A DNA stretch of 64,000 nt from Metabacillus_B sp050107715 (GTDB lineage: Bacteria; Bacillota; Bacilli; Bacillales; Bacillaceae). The notes beneath the pieces were generated by a model, which worked only from the letters and a program-made list of their open reading frames with translations, was not told the origin of the DNA and did not search any database. Made by a program: the position numbers and the translations under genes. Every line of letters starts with the position of its first letter. Within the stretch, counting starts at the first letter, position 1. The stretch lies in assembly GCF_050107715.1 (NCBI RefSeq), contig NZ_JBNILN010000007.1:62001-126000 (forward strand), given 5' to 3'. Of the stretch, positions 25,204 to 33,821 are shown piece by piece.

Positions 25204-25695
25204 TTATCTGTAATTAATAAACTGTACATCAATTGGGAGCTCCGCTTGCCGGATGGCAGCAATCACTTGCTGGAGGTCATCGCGGTTCTTTCCTGTGACA
25301 CGGACCTGGTCATCCTGCACCTGGGATTTTACTTTTAATCCGGAATTTTTGATGATGTTATTGATGCGTTTAGCGTTGTCTTTATCGATTCCCTGAACCA
25401 GCTTGCCGCGCTGGCGCACAGTACCCCCGGATGCTCCCTCGACTTTGCCGTACTGAATATTTTTTACAGGAACCTCACGGCGGATTAATTTGCTGATGAG
25501 GACGTCCTTAAGCTGTTCCAGTTTGTAGTCATCATCTGAAATCAGGACAAGATCTTCTTTTTCAAGCTTGATGTCACTTTTGCTTCCTTTAAAATCGTAG
25601 CGGTTTTGAATTTCTTTAAGTGCAACCGCTATAGCATTTTGAACCTCAGGCATTTCGACTTTGGATACAATATCGAATGAATTTTCCTTTGACAT
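25204..25695 (-). CDS. yitK: YajQ-family nucleotide-binding protein (YitK)
   Basis: A 163-residue UPF0234/YajQ protein: two ferredoxin-like halves, with FDIVSKVEMPEVQNA at the start, RYDFKGSK near 38 and the ending LPIDVQFINYR. The family binds nucleotides; in some Gram-negatives it is a cyclic-di-GMP receptor. The ATG at 25695 follows GGGAGGA. It stands alone with its own terminator, in the same position relative to yitJ and yitL as in B. subtilis. Nothing recognised lies in 25696-25992 beyond the promoter region of the next gene. Confidence 0.92.
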   Translation of the reverse strand: MSKENSFDIVSKVEMPEVQNAIAVALKEIQNRYDFKGSKSDIKLEKEDLVLISDDDYKLEQLKDVLISKLIRREVPVKNIQYGKVEGASGGTVRQRGKLVQGIDKDNAKRINNIIKNSGLKVKSQVQDDQVRVTGKNRDDLQQVIAAIRQAELPIDVQFINYR

Positions 25696-25992
25696 GCCGA
25701 TTCCTCCCATGTTTTCTTAATCCCATCTAAAAGGCCATCTGCCTTTATAACAGGCTCTGTCAAGCTGAATCCCTCTTCAGCATGAATCTTTTTTGGGAGG
25801 GTAGAACCTGTCCTGCGCCAGCCTGCTGATTCAGGCAAGAAGGATGAACCCGGCCAAAAGCTTGGAAGAGGGGGAGCGTTTCCCATTCGGGGAGAAAATC
25901 TCCGCTGATGGAAGTTTCACTTTATGAATTGATTATAGTAGAATTAGACATGCCATACAACATGTACAAGGTACGGAAAGGACAGGTGACTT

Positions 25993-26847
25993 GTGAGAGC
26001 AGGCACATATGAACGTTTAGAGATTGACGAACGTCTGGATTTTGGCTATTTCCTGACAGATGGAGAAACGAGGGTTCTCCTGCACGACAGCGAGATTACG
26101 GAGCCAATTGAAGATAAAGAGTACATAGATGTGTTTCTTTTCCTGGATTTTGAAGACCGGCTTGCTGCAACGATGAAAAAGCCTATTCTTAAAGAAGGCG
26201 AATACGACTGGGTGGAAGCGGTAGACGCGGTGGATCATATGGGGGTATTCGTCAATATCGGCTTATCAAAAGATGCGCTCATAGCAAATGATATTCTGCC
26301 TGAATTCAGACCCATTTGGCCTGAAAAGGGAGACAAATTATACTGTACGATGAGAGTGACAGAGAATGGCCGGTTTTTCGCTAAATATGCGACGGAGGAG
26401 ATTTTTGCTGAAAAGTTCGTGACAGCAAGCCGTGAAGCATTTAATAAGAGCATTTCCGGTCACGTTTACAGGCATATTGCTGCCGGGTGCTTCTTTATTT
26501 CTGTTGAGGGGTACAAAGGATTTATTCACTCCAGCCAAATGACGAGAGAACCGCGACTTGGTGAGCTGATAGAGGGAAGAGTAATCGACGTTAAAGAAGA
26601 TGGCTCTGTCAACGTATCCCTTTTGCCCAGAAAACAGGAAGCGATCAGTCCTGATGCAGAGAAGATCCTGGACTACATGGGATTGAGAAATGGTGCTATG
26701 CCATATTGGGATAAGTCTGACCCGGAAGACATAAAAGAACGGTTTGGAATGAGCAAAGCCGCCTTTAAAAGAGCCATCGGACATTTAATGAGAGAAAATA
26801 GAGTCTACCAGGAGAATGGCTGGACGTACTTTGTAAAAGAGCAATAA
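25993..26847 (+). CDS. cvfB: S1-domain RNA-binding protein CvfB (YitL)
   Basis: A 284-residue protein of the CvfB family: three S1-like OB folds followed by a C-terminal winged helix (GMSKAAFKRAIGHLM ... WTYFVKE). In Staphylococcus CvfB binds RNA and affects virulence gene expression; in Bacillus the role is less clear. The GTG at 25993 follows AGGTGA. The gene is monocistronic and ends in a small hairpin, AAGCCA/TGGCTT, with a T run at 26845-26872. Confidence 0.88.
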   Translation: MRAGTYERLEIDERLDFGYFLTDGETRVLLHDSEITEPIEDKEYIDVFLFLDFEDRLAATMKKPILKEGEYDWVEAVDAVDHMGVFVNIGLSKDALIANDILPEFRPIWPEKGDKLYCTMRVTENGRFFAKYATEEIFAEKFVTASREAFNKSISGHVYRHIAAGCFFISVEGYKGFIHSSQMTREPRLGELIEGRVIDVKEDGSVNVSLLPRKQEAISPDAEKILDYMGLRNGAMPYWDKSDPEDIKERFGMSKAAFKRAIGHLMRENRVYQENGWTYFVKEQ

Positions 26848-27022
26848 GCCAATATGGCTTTTGCTTTTTTTTATGGGTGGTTCTCATTGCCCGCAACTGA
26901 AGAAGCGAGCGGCTGCCGGCTGAAAGATTTTTTTGTGATTTTAAACTATGTCCGCTTTATTTCCCCGTAAAAATGACGATAGAAAAGTGTAATCATAAAT
27001 AGATAAAAGGGGAGTAACAACT

Positions 27023-27991
27023 TTGAGAAAATACATAGCTGCTGCTGCAGCGGGCTTATGCCTCATGCTTTTAGCCGGGTGCATGCAGCAAACTGTTCAG
27101 AGCAAGGCCGAGAAAAAGATAAAGATAGGGATTATGCTCTCAGATGTCGGTCTTGGGGATCAATCTTTCAGTGATTCAGCATTCAGAGGACTTCAAAAAT
27201 CAAGGGATGAACTAGGCATCCAGTTTGATTACAGGGAGCTAAAAGACTCTAAGACCTATGAAAAGGGCTTGGAAGATTTAGTGAAGTCTGGAAATGATGT
27301 AGTCGTTGGACTTGGATTTATGATTCAGGAGGATCTTGAAAAAACGGCCAAAAAATATCCTGAGCAGCGATTTATTTTGATTGATGCTGTATCAGAACTG
27401 AAGAACATTACTTCTCTTACGTTTAAAGAAGAGGAGGGCAGTTATCTGGCGGGAGCACTGGCAGCGATGAAAACCGAAACAGAGGTGCTTGGATTTATTG
27501 GCGGAGCGGATGTTCCGCTGATCCGCAAATTTTTGGATGGCTTCCAAAAGGGAGCATTAGCGGTTAACCCTGACGTCCAGCTTAAATCCGTTTTTGCAGA
27601 GAACTTTGGTGACGACAAGCTCGGCGGGGAGCTGGCCTCTGATTTAATAGAAGAGGATGCTGATATCTTATACGCAGCAGCAGGTTTTACGGGAGTAGGT
27701 GTCCTGAAGGAAGCTCAAAAGCAGGGAGTTTACGGCATCGGGGTCGATAGCGATCAATATTTCTATGCTGAAAAAGCGGTCATTACTTCCATGATGAAAA
27801 ATATAGATGTAGCCATATATGAAATGGTGAAGGATTACAAAAAGTCAGGCAAGCTCCCGGAGGGGCATATCGAATTTGGAATCGCAGAAAAGGGTGTTGA
27901 TCTTTCTCCGGTGAGGATTTTAGAGCTGTCAGAAGAGGAACGGAGCAAGCTTGATAGCATGAAGGCAGAATTTGGAGGTGCGGCAAAATGA
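27023..27991 (+). CDS. BMP-family (Med-like) solute-binding lipoprotein
   Basis: A 322-residue basic-membrane-protein family binding protein. The signal peptide ends in the lipobox LAGC (Cys20). The domain shows GIMLSDVGLGDQSF, VVGLGFMI, LIDAV and SLTFKEEEGSYLAGALAAM, all typical of BMP nucleoside-binding proteins. The start is TTG at 27023 after AAGGGGAG. The next gene, a chemoreceptor, overlaps it by 4 bases, and no ABC ATPase or permease is nearby. The natural reading is a ligand-capturing lipoprotein feeding a chemoreceptor rather than an importer. It could also be a distant relative of the competence regulator Med. Confidence 0.85.
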   Translation: MRKYIAAAAAGLCLMLLAGCMQQTVQSKAEKKIKIGIMLSDVGLGDQSFSDSAFRGLQKSRDELGIQFDYRELKDSKTYEKGLEDLVKSGNDVVVGLGFMIQEDLEKTAKKYPEQRFILIDAVSELKNITSLTFKEEEGSYLAGALAAMKTETEVLGFIGGADVPLIRKFLDGFQKGALAVNPDVQLKSVFAENFGDDKLGGELASDLIEEDADILYAAAGFTGVGVLKEAQKQGVYGIGVDSDQYFYAEKAVITSMMKNIDVAIYEMVKDYKKSGKLPEGHIEFGIAEKGVDLSPVRILELSEEERSKLDSMKAEFGGAAK

Positions 27992-29640
27992 CGATCAGAA
28001 AGCGCCTCCTCATCAATATACTCGGGATGATGGCATTAGCCGCTGCCCTGATCCTCTTTATTATTGTCAGCATGCTGTCCATCCAGTCCTCCAATCAGGA
28101 CTATGTGCCGATTATGATGGACGTCCAGCAGCTTGATGCAGACATGAACACGTTGAAGCAAAGCATCAGCAACTTCTCATTTTCTTTAACAGATGCGCAG
28201 CGGGACGAATCGCTGCAGGGAATGAAAAATGCAGAAGAACGCATAGCAAGCATCGAAAAAAGGATGGGCGAGGTTCGGGAAGCTCCTCTATTTTTGAAAG
28301 TAAAACAGAAATATGAGATTTGGAAGCCGGAAGCTGCAGCCGCCCTGGAATCAAGAAACCCGGCAGAGGCAAAGCGGCAATCCATCCGTATAGAAGGAAT
28401 TCAAAACGACGTATACATGCTGAATGAAGAATCCATGGCATATTATGACCGGCTCCAGGAAGAATTGAAAAGCCAGATTGCGTTCGTAATCCTGTCGGCT
28501 GCAGTGGGGAGCATTCTGCTGTTAGCTGTCTCAGCCGTTATGGCAATACGGATAACATCCCGCATCACCAAGCCGCTGAAAAAGCTTTCTGAGAATGCAA
28601 AGCAAATCACTGAAGGAAATCTCTTGGTAGAAGCCGTTTCTTATAAAGGCAAAGATGAGATCGGGGTGCTCAACGAGGCGTTCGGCCAAATGACCAACCA
28701 GTTAAAAGCGCTCTTGTTTTCAATCGACAGTGTAAGCAAAGATGTGGAGGGATTTGCGAGGCAGCTGGAATCGGAAACCCGCTCCTTAACCGAAATCAGC
28801 AACCAGGTAGCCGTTTCCACGGATGAACTTTCCGCCGGCTCCCAATCGATTTCAGGGGATTTGCAGGATGCAGTCAACTTAATTGACGATATGGATCGAA
28901 GCTTCCAGAAAAATGTGGAAAGAAGCAAACAGGTGCTTGTCCATGGGGAGCTTGCTCAGGAAGCGGTTCATGGCGGAAAAGAGGCCATCCAGAGTCAGAA
29001 ATTGTTAATCAAAAGCAATCTTGATGCAAGCAGCAAGATCCAGCAGGCCACAAAGGATTTTGCCGGGTATACGGCTAAAATTGAAGACATGGCAAAAGTT
29101 GTTTCTGGAATAGCTGACCAGACAAACCTTCTCGCACTAAACGCAGCAATTGAAGCGGCCCGGGCAGGTGAAGCCGGGAAGGGCTTTGCGGTCGTAGCAG
29201 AGGAAGTGAGAAAGCTTGCTGAGCAATCGGCGGCCTCAACCCATCACATTTTTGATATGGCCAAAATGATTAAAAAAGGAATTGGTGAGGTTTCAGAAGC
29301 GGTGGACAATGGGATGAACCTTGCCTTCCGGCAGGAGAAATCGATGGGAGAAACGAGCCAGACCTTTATGGATATTGAAAAAGCAATGGCTAAAATTGCT
29401 GATGAACTGGATTCGCTAAGCTCTGGACTGAACCACTCTAAAGATCTCGGGGGCAAAGTCCTTCATAATGTAGAGAGCATCAGCGCTGTGGTTGAACAAA
29501 CGGCCGCAGGCAGTGAGGAAATATCTGCTTCCACTACAGAACAGCTCACAGCCTTTGAGAAAATGACGGCGAAGGTAACAGAACTAAGGGTCCTCACAGA
29601 TGATTTAAATCTAACTCTTGCCCAATTCAAGATTAAATAG
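27988..29640 (+). CDS. Methyl-accepting chemotaxis protein
   Basis: A 550-residue chemoreceptor. Its first membrane segment is at about 10-30, an all-helical outer sensor domain of about 130 residues follows (4HB-like), and the second membrane segment is at about 165-188. Then come a HAMP domain (ITSRITKPLKKLSENAK) and the signalling coiled coil, whose hairpin ADQTNLLALNAAIEAARAGE is fully conserved. It signals to CheA. The ATGA overlap with the BMP lipoprotein gene implies coupled translation and probably joint sensing. A strong terminator follows at 29646. Confidence 0.93.
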   Translation: MTIRKRLLINILGMMALAAALILFIIVSMLSIQSSNQDYVPIMMDVQQLDADMNTLKQSISNFSFSLTDAQRDESLQGMKNAEERIASIEKRMGEVREAPLFLKVKQKYEIWKPEAAAALESRNPAEAKRQSIRIEGIQNDVYMLNEESMAYYDRLQEELKSQIAFVILSAAVGSILLLAVSAVMAIRITSRITKPLKKLSENAKQITEGNLLVEAVSYKGKDEIGVLNEAFGQMTNQLKALLFSIDSVSKDVEGFARQLESETRSLTEISNQVAVSTDELSAGSQSISGDLQDAVNLIDDMDRSFQKNVERSKQVLVHGELAQEAVHGGKEAIQSQKLLIKSNLDASSKIQQATKDFAGYTAKIEDMAKVVSGIADQTNLLALNAAIEAARAGEAGKGFAVVAEEVRKLAEQSAASTHHIFDMAKMIKKGIGEVSEAVDNGMNLAFRQEKSMGETSQTFMDIEKAMAKIADELDSLSSGLNHSKDLGGKVLHNVESISAVVEQTAAGSEEISASTTEQLTAFEKMTAKVTELRVLTDDLNLTLAQFKIK

Positions 29641-29645
29641 TCTAT

Positions 29646-29678
29646 TTCCCCGGGACGGTTGACCGTCCCGGGTTATTT
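29646..29678 (+). terminator. Terminator of the BMP-chemoreceptor operon
   Basis: CCCGGGACGGT/ACCGTCCCGGG perfect 11-base stem with a 2-base loop, then TTATTTG. Confidence 0.8.
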
Positions 29679-29762
29679 GCATTTTGAACTATTTTCCAGC
29701 TTATGCTTCATACAGTTAGGGAATAGGTATTCGTATATAACATGTTAGGAGTGGACTTGTCC

Positions 29763-30776
29763 ATGCTGATTCAGTTTATCCTGGGGGCATCATCAAAACT
29801 ATTGAGCAAGCTATTCAGCTTTGCTACTGCTTCCTTTCTGGGACGGGTTCCGTCAAAAGATGATTCAAAAATCAGCCTGATTGGAGTATTATCCTTTTAT
29901 TGGCTGCTCGTTTTAATTACGTTTATTTTTCCAAAAGCAGCCCATAGCCTCATTCCCTTTGCTCCGGATGACGAGAATATCGTCCGGCTGCTGGCTGTCA
30001 TCTTATTAATTGCTATTCCTTTAATTAACGGATGGATGACTACCAGGGTGGAAAACTACTCTCCGGAAAAACGTCCGTTTGCGAAACAAATTATTATGGG
30101 ATATCCGATTACAGGAATGATGGGAATGCTCGTTGTTTCTCTCGTCATCACCATTCCGATTGTAAAAGCTCCTTATTTTTTCTATTTATATCACCTTGAT
30201 ACAATCAAAATCATGATAAAAAAGGGACAGTTTGACCATGTGTATGAGCAAATAAAAGACATTTTGCCTGAATGCTCGCTGCGGGAGGAGGATCCGCCGA
30301 AAATCATGCAATATCAGTTTAACTTCCTCACATGGGTTCAGAGTAAAATATTTCACGTGCATATGTCGAAGGATATGAGAGTGCTGAAAGGCGAGAATGA
30401 GGGAGACTCTTTTCAAATTATCCTTCACGCAACGGATATCGCCATTACTTCAAAAAGAAAAACAGCCGCAAAAATCCGGTCCATCCTTGCTGAAGAATTA
30501 AACGAGGAGTACTTGTATTTTTCGTGGGATGACCCTTCCCATGAAGTGGAGGATCAAATTCTTGAATACAAAAATGATTTGTTAACCAATCAAAGGGTCA
30601 GCAAAGATGAAATTGAAAGCTTAGCCGAAAAAATCAAGGAAACCGGGCTTTCGCAGGAAGAGTGGAACTCTATACGAAGACAAATATACAAGCTGCAAAT
30701 GGTTTATTATGACCGTCAGACAAGTAATGGAAATCAATCTGTTCCTCCTGATTATTTAATGGCTTCCAGAGAATAA
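29763..30776 (+). CDS. Membrane protein of unknown function
   Basis: About 337 residues. The N-terminal half has four hydrophobic segments (around GVLSFYWLLVLITFIF, LLAVILLIAIPLI, MMGMLVVSLVITIPIV and a first one near the start). The C-terminal half is soluble and charged, with a likely coiled-coil region (VEDQILEYKNDLLTNQ, DEIESLAEKIKETGL). The ATG at 29763 is preferred because TAGGAGTGG lies upstream; an alternative ATG is at 29742. I do not recognise the family. It is flanked by terminators and so is transcribed alone. Confidence 0.7.
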   Translation: MLIQFILGASSKLLSKLFSFATASFLGRVPSKDDSKISLIGVLSFYWLLVLITFIFPKAAHSLIPFAPDDENIVRLLAVILLIAIPLINGWMTTRVENYSPEKRPFAKQIIMGYPITGMMGMLVVSLVITIPIVKAPYFFYLYHLDTIKIMIKKGQFDHVYEQIKDILPECSLREEDPPKIMQYQFNFLTWVQSKIFHVHMSKDMRVLKGENEGDSFQIILHATDIAITSKRKTAAKIRSILAEELNEEYLYFSWDDPSHEVEDQILEYKNDLLTNQRVSKDEIESLAEKIKETGLSQEEWNSIRRQIYKLQMVYYDRQTSNGNQSVPPDYLMASRE

Positions 30777-30778
30777 TG

Positions 30779-30814
30779 CAAAAAGACAGCGGATTGTCGT
30801 CCGCTGTCTTTTTA
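30779..30814. terminator. Bidirectional terminator between convergent genes
   Basis: AAAAAGACAGCGG/CCGCTGTCTTTTT, a 13-base perfect stem with T runs on both strands. It touches the stop codon of the tiny minus-strand gene. Confidence 0.85.
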
Positions 30815-30943
30815 CAGGTGATCTGTTTTTTTCGAGAATTGTTTTTTTCCGGCCTTGCGGTTTTTATCGGCCATCATATTTTTCTCATGATGGCGGGCAT
30901 TGTTATCTTTAGCTTTCTTGTCGTTATCGCTTGTATGCGGCAC
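30812..30943 (-). CDS. Very small basic hydrophilic protein (43 residues)
   Basis: The minus strand reads from GTG (30941-30943) to TAA (30812-30814). The product starts MPHTSDNDKKAKD, has RHHEKNMM in the middle and ends KKTDHL; it is rich in Lys, Asn, Asp and His with no hydrophobic core. AAAGGAG lies about 10 bases upstream, and the stop directly abuts a strong terminator, both arguing for a real gene. The composition recalls minor small acid-soluble spore proteins, but I cannot assign a family. Confidence 0.55.
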   Translation of the reverse strand: MPHTSDNDKKAKDNNARHHEKNMMADKNRKAGKKQFSKKTDHL

Positions 30944-31005
30944 CCTTTTTCCGCTCCTTTCAGGTGGAGATGATGTTAGGATAACCGCCGTGCATTAAGA
31001 ATATG

Positions 31006-31863
31006 TCACAAGTCTTTATTCAGGAAAAACAGAGCAATGGTTCCGGGACCTGAATGTGAACCAACGGCAGAACCAATCATACTGATCATCACTTCTTTTG
31101 GAGAAAATTCCTCCATGATCATGTCTTTCAGTTCCTGAGCGGTTTCGAGGTCATCTCCATGACTGATGGCCATCACCTGATTCTCCAGTCCCTGTCCGCG
31201 TTCTTTCATCAGTTCGATCATGCGGCGGAAAACCTTCTTTCTGCCTCTGATCTTTTCCAGAGGAATCAATTTTCCACCCTCAACATGCAGAAGGGGTTTA
31301 ATGTTCAAAAGGCCCCCGACAAAGGCTGACGCTTTACTGACCCGTCCCCCTCTTGCAAGGTATTCAAGGTTGTCGACTGTGAATAGATGCTCGATATGCG
31401 AAGCGAAGTCTGTGATGGAGGATTCGATTTCTTCCAGCCCTAATCCTTTTTCAGAAAGCTCGACAGCGCGTCTGACCGCAAGCCCGTATCCAAGTGAAGC
31501 GCACTTTGTATCAAGGATCGAGAGAGTAAAATCCGGATACTCTTCCTTCACTTCATTGGCCACCATAACAGCTGTCTGGTAGGTCCCGGAAAGCTCGGAC
31601 GAAAAAGCAGGATAAAAAGCGGTTTCGCCTTTTTGGGCCAGACCGGTGAAAACCTCTTTAATGGTTAACGGGTTGCATTGAGAGGTCTTCGCCATTTTGC
31701 CGTCTTTCATTGCATCGAATACGTCTTTGGAACGAATGGTCAGCAAATCCTCATAATCTTCGCCGTCCAAGTGTACTCCCAGCGGAAGCAAAACGACGCT
31801 TTTATCTTCGAAAAAGTCCAATGGCAGATCGCTTGCGCTGTCCGCTATTATTTGAACATTCAT
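31006..31863 (-). CDS. yitS: DegV-family fatty-acid-binding protein (YitS)
   Basis: A 285-residue DegV protein. IADSASDLPLDFFE opens the EDD fold, ending FSPKEVMISMIGSAVGSHSGPGTIALFF with the conserved HxGPG loop that binds the fatty-acid carboxylate. Relatives (FakB) bring fatty acids to the FakA kinase for phospholipid synthesis. The ATG at 31863 follows GAGGTG. It lies in the yitS position next to yitT, as in B. subtilis, but divergent. The 260-base gap to yitT shows no recognised element. Confidence 0.9.
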   Translation of the reverse strand: MNVQIIADSASDLPLDFFEDKSVVLLPLGVHLDGEDYEDLLTIRSKDVFDAMKDGKMAKTSQCNPLTIKEVFTGLAQKGETAFYPAFSSELSGTYQTAVMVANEVKEEYPDFTLSILDTKCASLGYGLAVRRAVELSEKGLGLEEIESSITDFASHIEHLFTVDNLEYLARGGRVSKASAFVGGLLNIKPLLHVEGGKLIPLEKIRGRKKVFRRMIELMKERGQGLENQVMAISHGDDLETAQELKDMIMEEFSPKEVMISMIGSAVGSHSGPGTIALFFLNKDL

Positions 31864-32124
31864 TATGTACACCTCGGTTTTTTTCAATTATTTACTATTT
31901 TACTTCACTTTTATCCCGTATTAAAGCTTTTTTAGCAGGATCATGAAATTGGGGGATCTTCCATATACGAAGGTCTGCCGCTAAAGGGTCAAAAAGAAAC
32001 GATAAACAGAATGAATTCATATCACATTTTATCCGAAAGGGGAAACAATAACAAACATTGTATTTGAATGCAGTGATTTGGGGTAAACCATCACTATGAA
32101 CAACGTCTCGGGAGGGATCCAATA

Positions 32125-32967
32125 TTGGTTAGAGAAGAATCTATGAAAATCATCGTCGTCGTTTTCGGGGCACTCCTTAATGCCATCGCGCTAAACCTTT
32201 TTTTGATACCCGCAAAAGTATATGCAAGCGGATTTACAGGGGTCGCGCAGCTGATTTCCAATGTCTTGACCCGCTACACTCCGTTTAGCATCTCAACGGG
32301 TGTCCTGCTGCTTTTGCTGAACATACCTGTTTTTGTTATGGGATGGAGGCAGGTTGGAAGGTCTTTTACCATTTACAGCATCATCAGTGTTGCAGCAACT
32401 ACTGTATTTCTGGGATTTATCCCATTGGTGCAGATTTCTGGAGATATCCTGCTTAACGCTGTATTTGGAGGAGTTATTGCCGCGGTCGGGGTAGGTTTGA
32501 CGCTGAAGTACGGTGCCTCTACCGGAGGACTTGATATTGTAGCGATGATCCTTTCCAGAAAAAAAGACAAACCGGTCGGAACATACTTTTTTATGCTCAA
32601 CGCTGTCATCATTTTTTCAGCAGGCATTCTTTTTGGCTGGGAGAAAGCGCTCTATACGCTGGTGGCGCTTTATGCATCCACCCGTGTCATTGACGCCATT
32701 CATACGAGGTATGAAAAGCTGACGGCTATGATTGTAACGAAAAGAGCTGAAGAATTGAAAAAAGCCATTCACGGGAAGCTTGTGCGGGGAATTACAGCCG
32801 TCCCGGCAAAGGGCGGTTTTACCAATGAATCAAAAGAAATGCTCATGATGGTCATTACCCGCTATGAGCTTTATGACCTGGAGAAAACGATTCAGGAAGT
32901 AGATCCAACCGCCTTTACAAACATTGTGGAAACCAGCGGCATCGTAGGATCGTTTAGGAAAGATTGA
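32125..32967 (+). CDS. yitT: YitT-family membrane protein
   Basis: A 280-residue protein of the DUF161/DUF2179 family. Five or so membrane segments contain the paired motif LIPAKVYASGFTGVAQL and KYGASTGGLDIVA, followed by a C-terminal cytosolic ferredoxin-like domain (KGGFTNESKEMLMMVITRYEL). Function is unknown across the family. The TTG at 32125 is preferred since GGAGGGA sits 7 bases upstream; a later ATG at 32143 has a poor site. The ipi gene follows after 19 bases. Confidence 0.88.
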   Translation: MVREESMKIIVVVFGALLNAIALNLFLIPAKVYASGFTGVAQLISNVLTRYTPFSISTGVLLLLLNIPVFVMGWRQVGRSFTIYSIISVAATTVFLGFIPLVQISGDILLNAVFGGVIAAVGVGLTLKYGASTGGLDIVAMILSRKKDKPVGTYFFMLNAVIIFSAGILFGWEKALYTLVALYASTRVIDAIHTRYEKLTAMIVTKRAEELKKAIHGKLVRGITAVPAKGGFTNESKEMLMMVITRYELYDLEKTIQEVDPTAFTNIVETSGIVGSFRKD

Positions 32968-32986
32968 ACAGGAGGAGAGAGGGCAG

Positions 32987-33352
32987 ATGAGAAAAGGTCA
33001 AATTGTTCTGCATACAAAAGCTGAGTGCAAGACGGATCATGCCATCCTTAAACTAATCCTTGAGAATCCATCGGATCAAAGCAAAACGTTCACTTTTTCC
33101 ACAGGCAGGAAATATGATTTTACTGTTTCAGACAGCGAAGGGAAAACCGTATACAGCTCCTCTAAAGGAAAAATGTTCACCCAAGTGATCCAAGAGCTTA
33201 CAATTGAACCCGGACAAGCAAAAGAATATCAGGAGACATGGGAATATAGCGACGCTTTTCGCGGAACATTTACAGTCAAAACAGTATTTCTTGGGCAGAG
33301 TATGGATGAAGAGAAAATCCATGGGAATAGAGAAGCCGCCATCCATTTGTAA
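32987..33352 (+). CDS. ipi: Intracellular proteinase inhibitor (BsuPI)
   Basis: A 121-residue soluble protein with the BsuPI fold, all beta, including STGRKYDFTVSDSEGKTVY and WEYSDAFRGTFTV. In B. subtilis Ipi inhibits the major intracellular serine protease. There is no signal peptide. GGAGGAGAG precedes the ATG. It sits 19 bases after yitT, the same neighbour pair as in B. subtilis. Confidence 0.88.
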   Translation: MRKGQIVLHTKAECKTDHAILKLILENPSDQSKTFTFSTGRKYDFTVSDSEGKTVYSSSKGKMFTQVIQELTIEPGQAKEYQETWEYSDAFRGTFTVKTVFLGQSMDEEKIHGNREAAIHL

Positions 33353-33355
33353 AAA

Positions 33356-33388
33356 GGAACCGCCATATTTCAGGCGGTTTCTTTTTTT
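33356..33388. terminator. Bidirectional terminator after ipi
   Basis: GAACCGCC/GGCGGTTTC stem with flanking A and T runs; it also ends the minus-strand small-gene pair. Confidence 0.75.
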
Positions 33389-33557
33389 AACGGCTATCAA
33401 GCTTTTGCTGAAGATCACGAAGCTGCTGTTTCTCAGCATCCGTCGAATTTGCGTAAGCGGAGGACAAAGCGTTTTTTGCCCGCTCCATCGAGTCCTGATC
33501 GTGAGGAGAAGCTTCAGATACGTTCTCACGCGCTTTTTGAAAAAGTTTATTCCCCAT
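33387..33557 (-). CDS. Small protein, DUF3813-like (56 residues)
   Basis: From ATG (33555-33557) to TAA (33387-33389). The sequence begins MGNKLFQKARENVSEA and has AKNALSSAYANSTDAEKQQL near the end, a pattern I associate with the DUF3813 family of Bacillus. It is wholly helical and charged. Its ATG lies one base after the upstream small gene's TAA, with GGAGGA inside that gene's end as ribosome binding site. Both are co-transcribed and end in the terminator at 33356. Function is unknown. Confidence 0.75.
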   Translation of the reverse strand: MGNKLFQKARENVSEASPHDQDSMERAKNALSSAYANSTDAEKQQLRDLQQKLDSR

Positions 33558-33558
33558 C

Positions 33559-33720
33559 TTAAAATCCTCCGAGTGAGGCGCCGTCCGCTTTTTCCTGCTT
33601 GCGCGAAACTTGTTCCTCGGCCTCGGCCATCGTTAAATGATAAGGAATGCGTTCGTCATGCTGAGCAACCGCATTTTTTCCCTGATGAATAAAACGCTTT
33701 GATTTTCCGCTGCCCATCAT
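33559..33720 (-). CDS. Small hypothetical protein (53 residues)
   Basis: ATG at 33720 to TAA at 33559, preceded by GAGGAG at 6 bases. The product has KSKRFIHQGKNAVAQHDERI, then MAEAEEQVSRKQEK and ends LGGF. It is basic then acidic, with no hydrophobic segment. It is co-transcribed with the DUF3813-like gene, one base apart. No assigned function. A short gap separates it from the yitU terminator. Confidence 0.65.
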   Translation of the reverse strand: MMGSGKSKRFIHQGKNAVAQHDERIPYHLTMAEAEEQVSRKQEKADGASLGGF

Positions 33721-33746
33721 TACCAGCTCCTCAAGTTAGAGTGAAA

Positions 33747-33781
33747 AAGGGACTCCCTAAAAAGAAGGGAATCCCTTTTAT
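33747..33781 (-). terminator. Terminator of yitU
   Basis: On the minus strand AAAAGGGATTCCC pairs with GGGAGTCCCTTTT, followed by T. Confidence 0.75.
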
Positions 33782-33821
33782 AATGGCCTGCGGCGCATTT
33801 TTTATAGATGGGAAAATGCAC

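Noticed and set aside
25720..25930. GC-rich leader-like stretch between yajQ and cvfB, considered as a riboswitch
   Set aside because: No known aptamer consensus could be matched on either strand and no expression platform was found.
30776..30973. 65-codon plus-strand frame with hydrophobic product
   Set aside because: It reads through a strong terminator hairpin and lacks a ribosome binding site; the minus-strand gene at 30812-30943 explains the region better.
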